Below, one piece after another: positions 32,706-33,368 of a DNA stretch of 33,368 nucleotides. Position 1 is the first letter of the stretch. Each line of letters opens with the position of its first letter. Made by a program: the position numbers and the translations under genes. Source of the stretch: Oculatellaceae cyanobacterium Prado106 (GTDB taxonomy: Bacteria > Cyanobacteriota > Cyanobacteriia > Elainellales > Elainellaceae); assembly GCA_025454315.1 (NCBI GenBank), contig JALOOP010000055.1, forward strand, positions 1 through 33,368, written 5' to 3'. The notes beneath the pieces were generated by a model. It was given only the letters and a program-made list of their open reading frames with translations, had not been told where the DNA came from and made no database searches.

Positions 32706-33368
32706 TTAGAGGAGGACTAGGGGTTCGCCTAAATCGTCGGATTGCCACTGCACTAATGCGACGGCTCGACGGAGGGCATCGGTGCGATCGACAAATAGGC
32801 GATCGCCCTTCACCAAATCTATCACCCCCAGTTTTTCCAGGCGACGCTTCACGCTGCCCGTTGCGCCAACTAGGAATACTTCACAGCCATTATCGACGGC
32901 ATCCTGAATGACATTTTCCAGGGCAAGGGAAGCGGTGACTCCCAGCATGGGGACATCGCTAAGATCCAGCACCAGGGCTTTGCAGTCGCGGATGGCTGAA
33001 TGTTCTCGGGAGATTGCCTTGGAAACGCCAAAGATCATCGGGCCGCTGAGGTAAAACAGCAGCACTTTGCCGTTGGCCAGTTTCATCAATTCTTGTTCTT
33101 CGGGATTCATGGGAATGGCATCATCGGCATCACTGATGGCCTTGATGTCCTGGGATTGGAGTTCGCTGAGACGATCGATGGTCAGAATATTGGCGATGAA
33201 TACCCCAATGCCAACCGCCACGATTAGATCCACGAAGACCGTCAGCAGCATCACCCCGTACATAATTACGGAGCCTTTCAGGGAGACTTTGTGCGATCGC
33301 TTCAAAAAGCTCCAGTCCAGAATATCAATCCCCACCTTGAGGGCAATCCCGGCTAGAACGGCCATGGG
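32706..33368 (-). CDS. bicA: SulP-family anion transporter with STAS domain, BicA-like, 5' end outside the window
   Basis: The C-terminal 220 residues of a SulP transporter; the reading frame is open to the window edge, so the N-terminal membrane core is missing. Visible parts are the last membrane helices (VLAGIALKVGIDILDWSFLK; VIMYGVMLLTVFVDLIVAVG, then IGVFIANILTI) and a cytoplasmic STAS domain (VLLFYLSGPMIFGVSKAIS, LVLDLSDVPMLGVTASLALE, GATGSVKRRLEKLGVI). The helix-to-STAS junction and the STAS motifs closely match cyanobacterial BicA, the low-affinity, high-flux sodium-dependent bicarbonate transporter of the carbon-concentrating mechanism. Other cyanobacterial SulP paralogues, such as sulfate transporters, cannot be excluded without the membrane core. 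A terminator follows at 32599-32650. Confidence 0.82.
   Translation of the reverse strand, partial: PMAVLAGIALKVGIDILDWSFLKRSHKVSLKGSVIMYGVMLLTVFVDLIVAVGIGVFIANILTIDRLSELQSQDIKAISDADDAIPMNPEEQELMKLANGKVLLFYLSGPMIFGVSKAISREHSAIRDCKALVLDLSDVPMLGVTASLALENVIQDAVDNGCEVFLVGATGSVKRRLEKLGVIDLVKGDRLFVDRTDALRRAVALVQWQSDDLGEPLVLL

Overview
The window looks like chromosomal DNA of a cyanobacterium. The palindrome GCGATCGC (HIP1) recurs throughout both coding and non-coding DNA. The genes are of cyanobacterial type, including a BicA-like SulP transporter and Wza/Wzc-type polysaccharide export proteins. The intergenic palindromes and GGGGAGT-type tracts are also of kinds common in filamentous cyanobacteria. 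The genus cannot be fixed from this sequence alone.

Layout. Positions 94-3831 (minus strand) hold three sugar-nucleotide genes: a DegT-type aminotransferase, a Gfo/Idh/MocA dehydrogenase and a left-handed beta-helix acetyltransferase. Together they suit synthesis of a 3-acetamido sugar nucleotide. After a 1.6 kb gene-poor stretch, which contains a cluster of hairpins that may be a structured RNA, comes a membrane-anchored GT2 glycosyltransferase (5461-6636, minus). A 2.2 kb divergent intergenic region follows. From 8799 to 31918 everything is on the plus strand: a Wzc-like BY-kinase/co-polymerase, a Wza-like export lipoprotein or porin, a PglK/MsbA-like ABC flippase, a compact operon (HlpA-like glycosyltransferase, GT4, Wzy/WaaL-type polymerase, GT2), a Tat-exported GH10 glycoside hydrolase, three GT4 glycosyltransferases, a WbaP/CpsE-type initiating phosphoglycosyltransferase, a GT-C membrane glycosyltransferase and a small membrane protein. 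The right end (minus strand) has a Thr/Gly-repeat lipoprotein and the 3' part of a bicA-like gene that runs off the window.

How it works together. The initiating transferase loads the first sugar phosphate on undecaprenyl phosphate. The GT2/GT4/HlpA-like enzymes extend it and the ABC protein is the only flippase candidate seen. The Wzy-like protein polymerises, Wzc and Wza control length and export, and the GH10 enzyme may trim or release polymer. The minus-strand genes on the left probably supply a modified sugar and a lipid-linked donor.

Most unusual feature. The region is full of locus-specific tandem arrays of short units. The five clearest intergenic arrays keep an exact 16-bp register (5343, 8338, 8564, 15171, 26917), while arrays inside genes keep 15 or 12 bp and so stay in frame (14156, 15430, 20438, 30401, 30950). 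Unit sequences are unrelated between loci. This suggests one recurrent local duplication process filtered by reading frame. Other points of interest are a BY-kinase whose P-loop lysine is arginine, a GT4 enzyme with an insertion in its N-terminal loop, and the hairpin cluster at 5008-5270.
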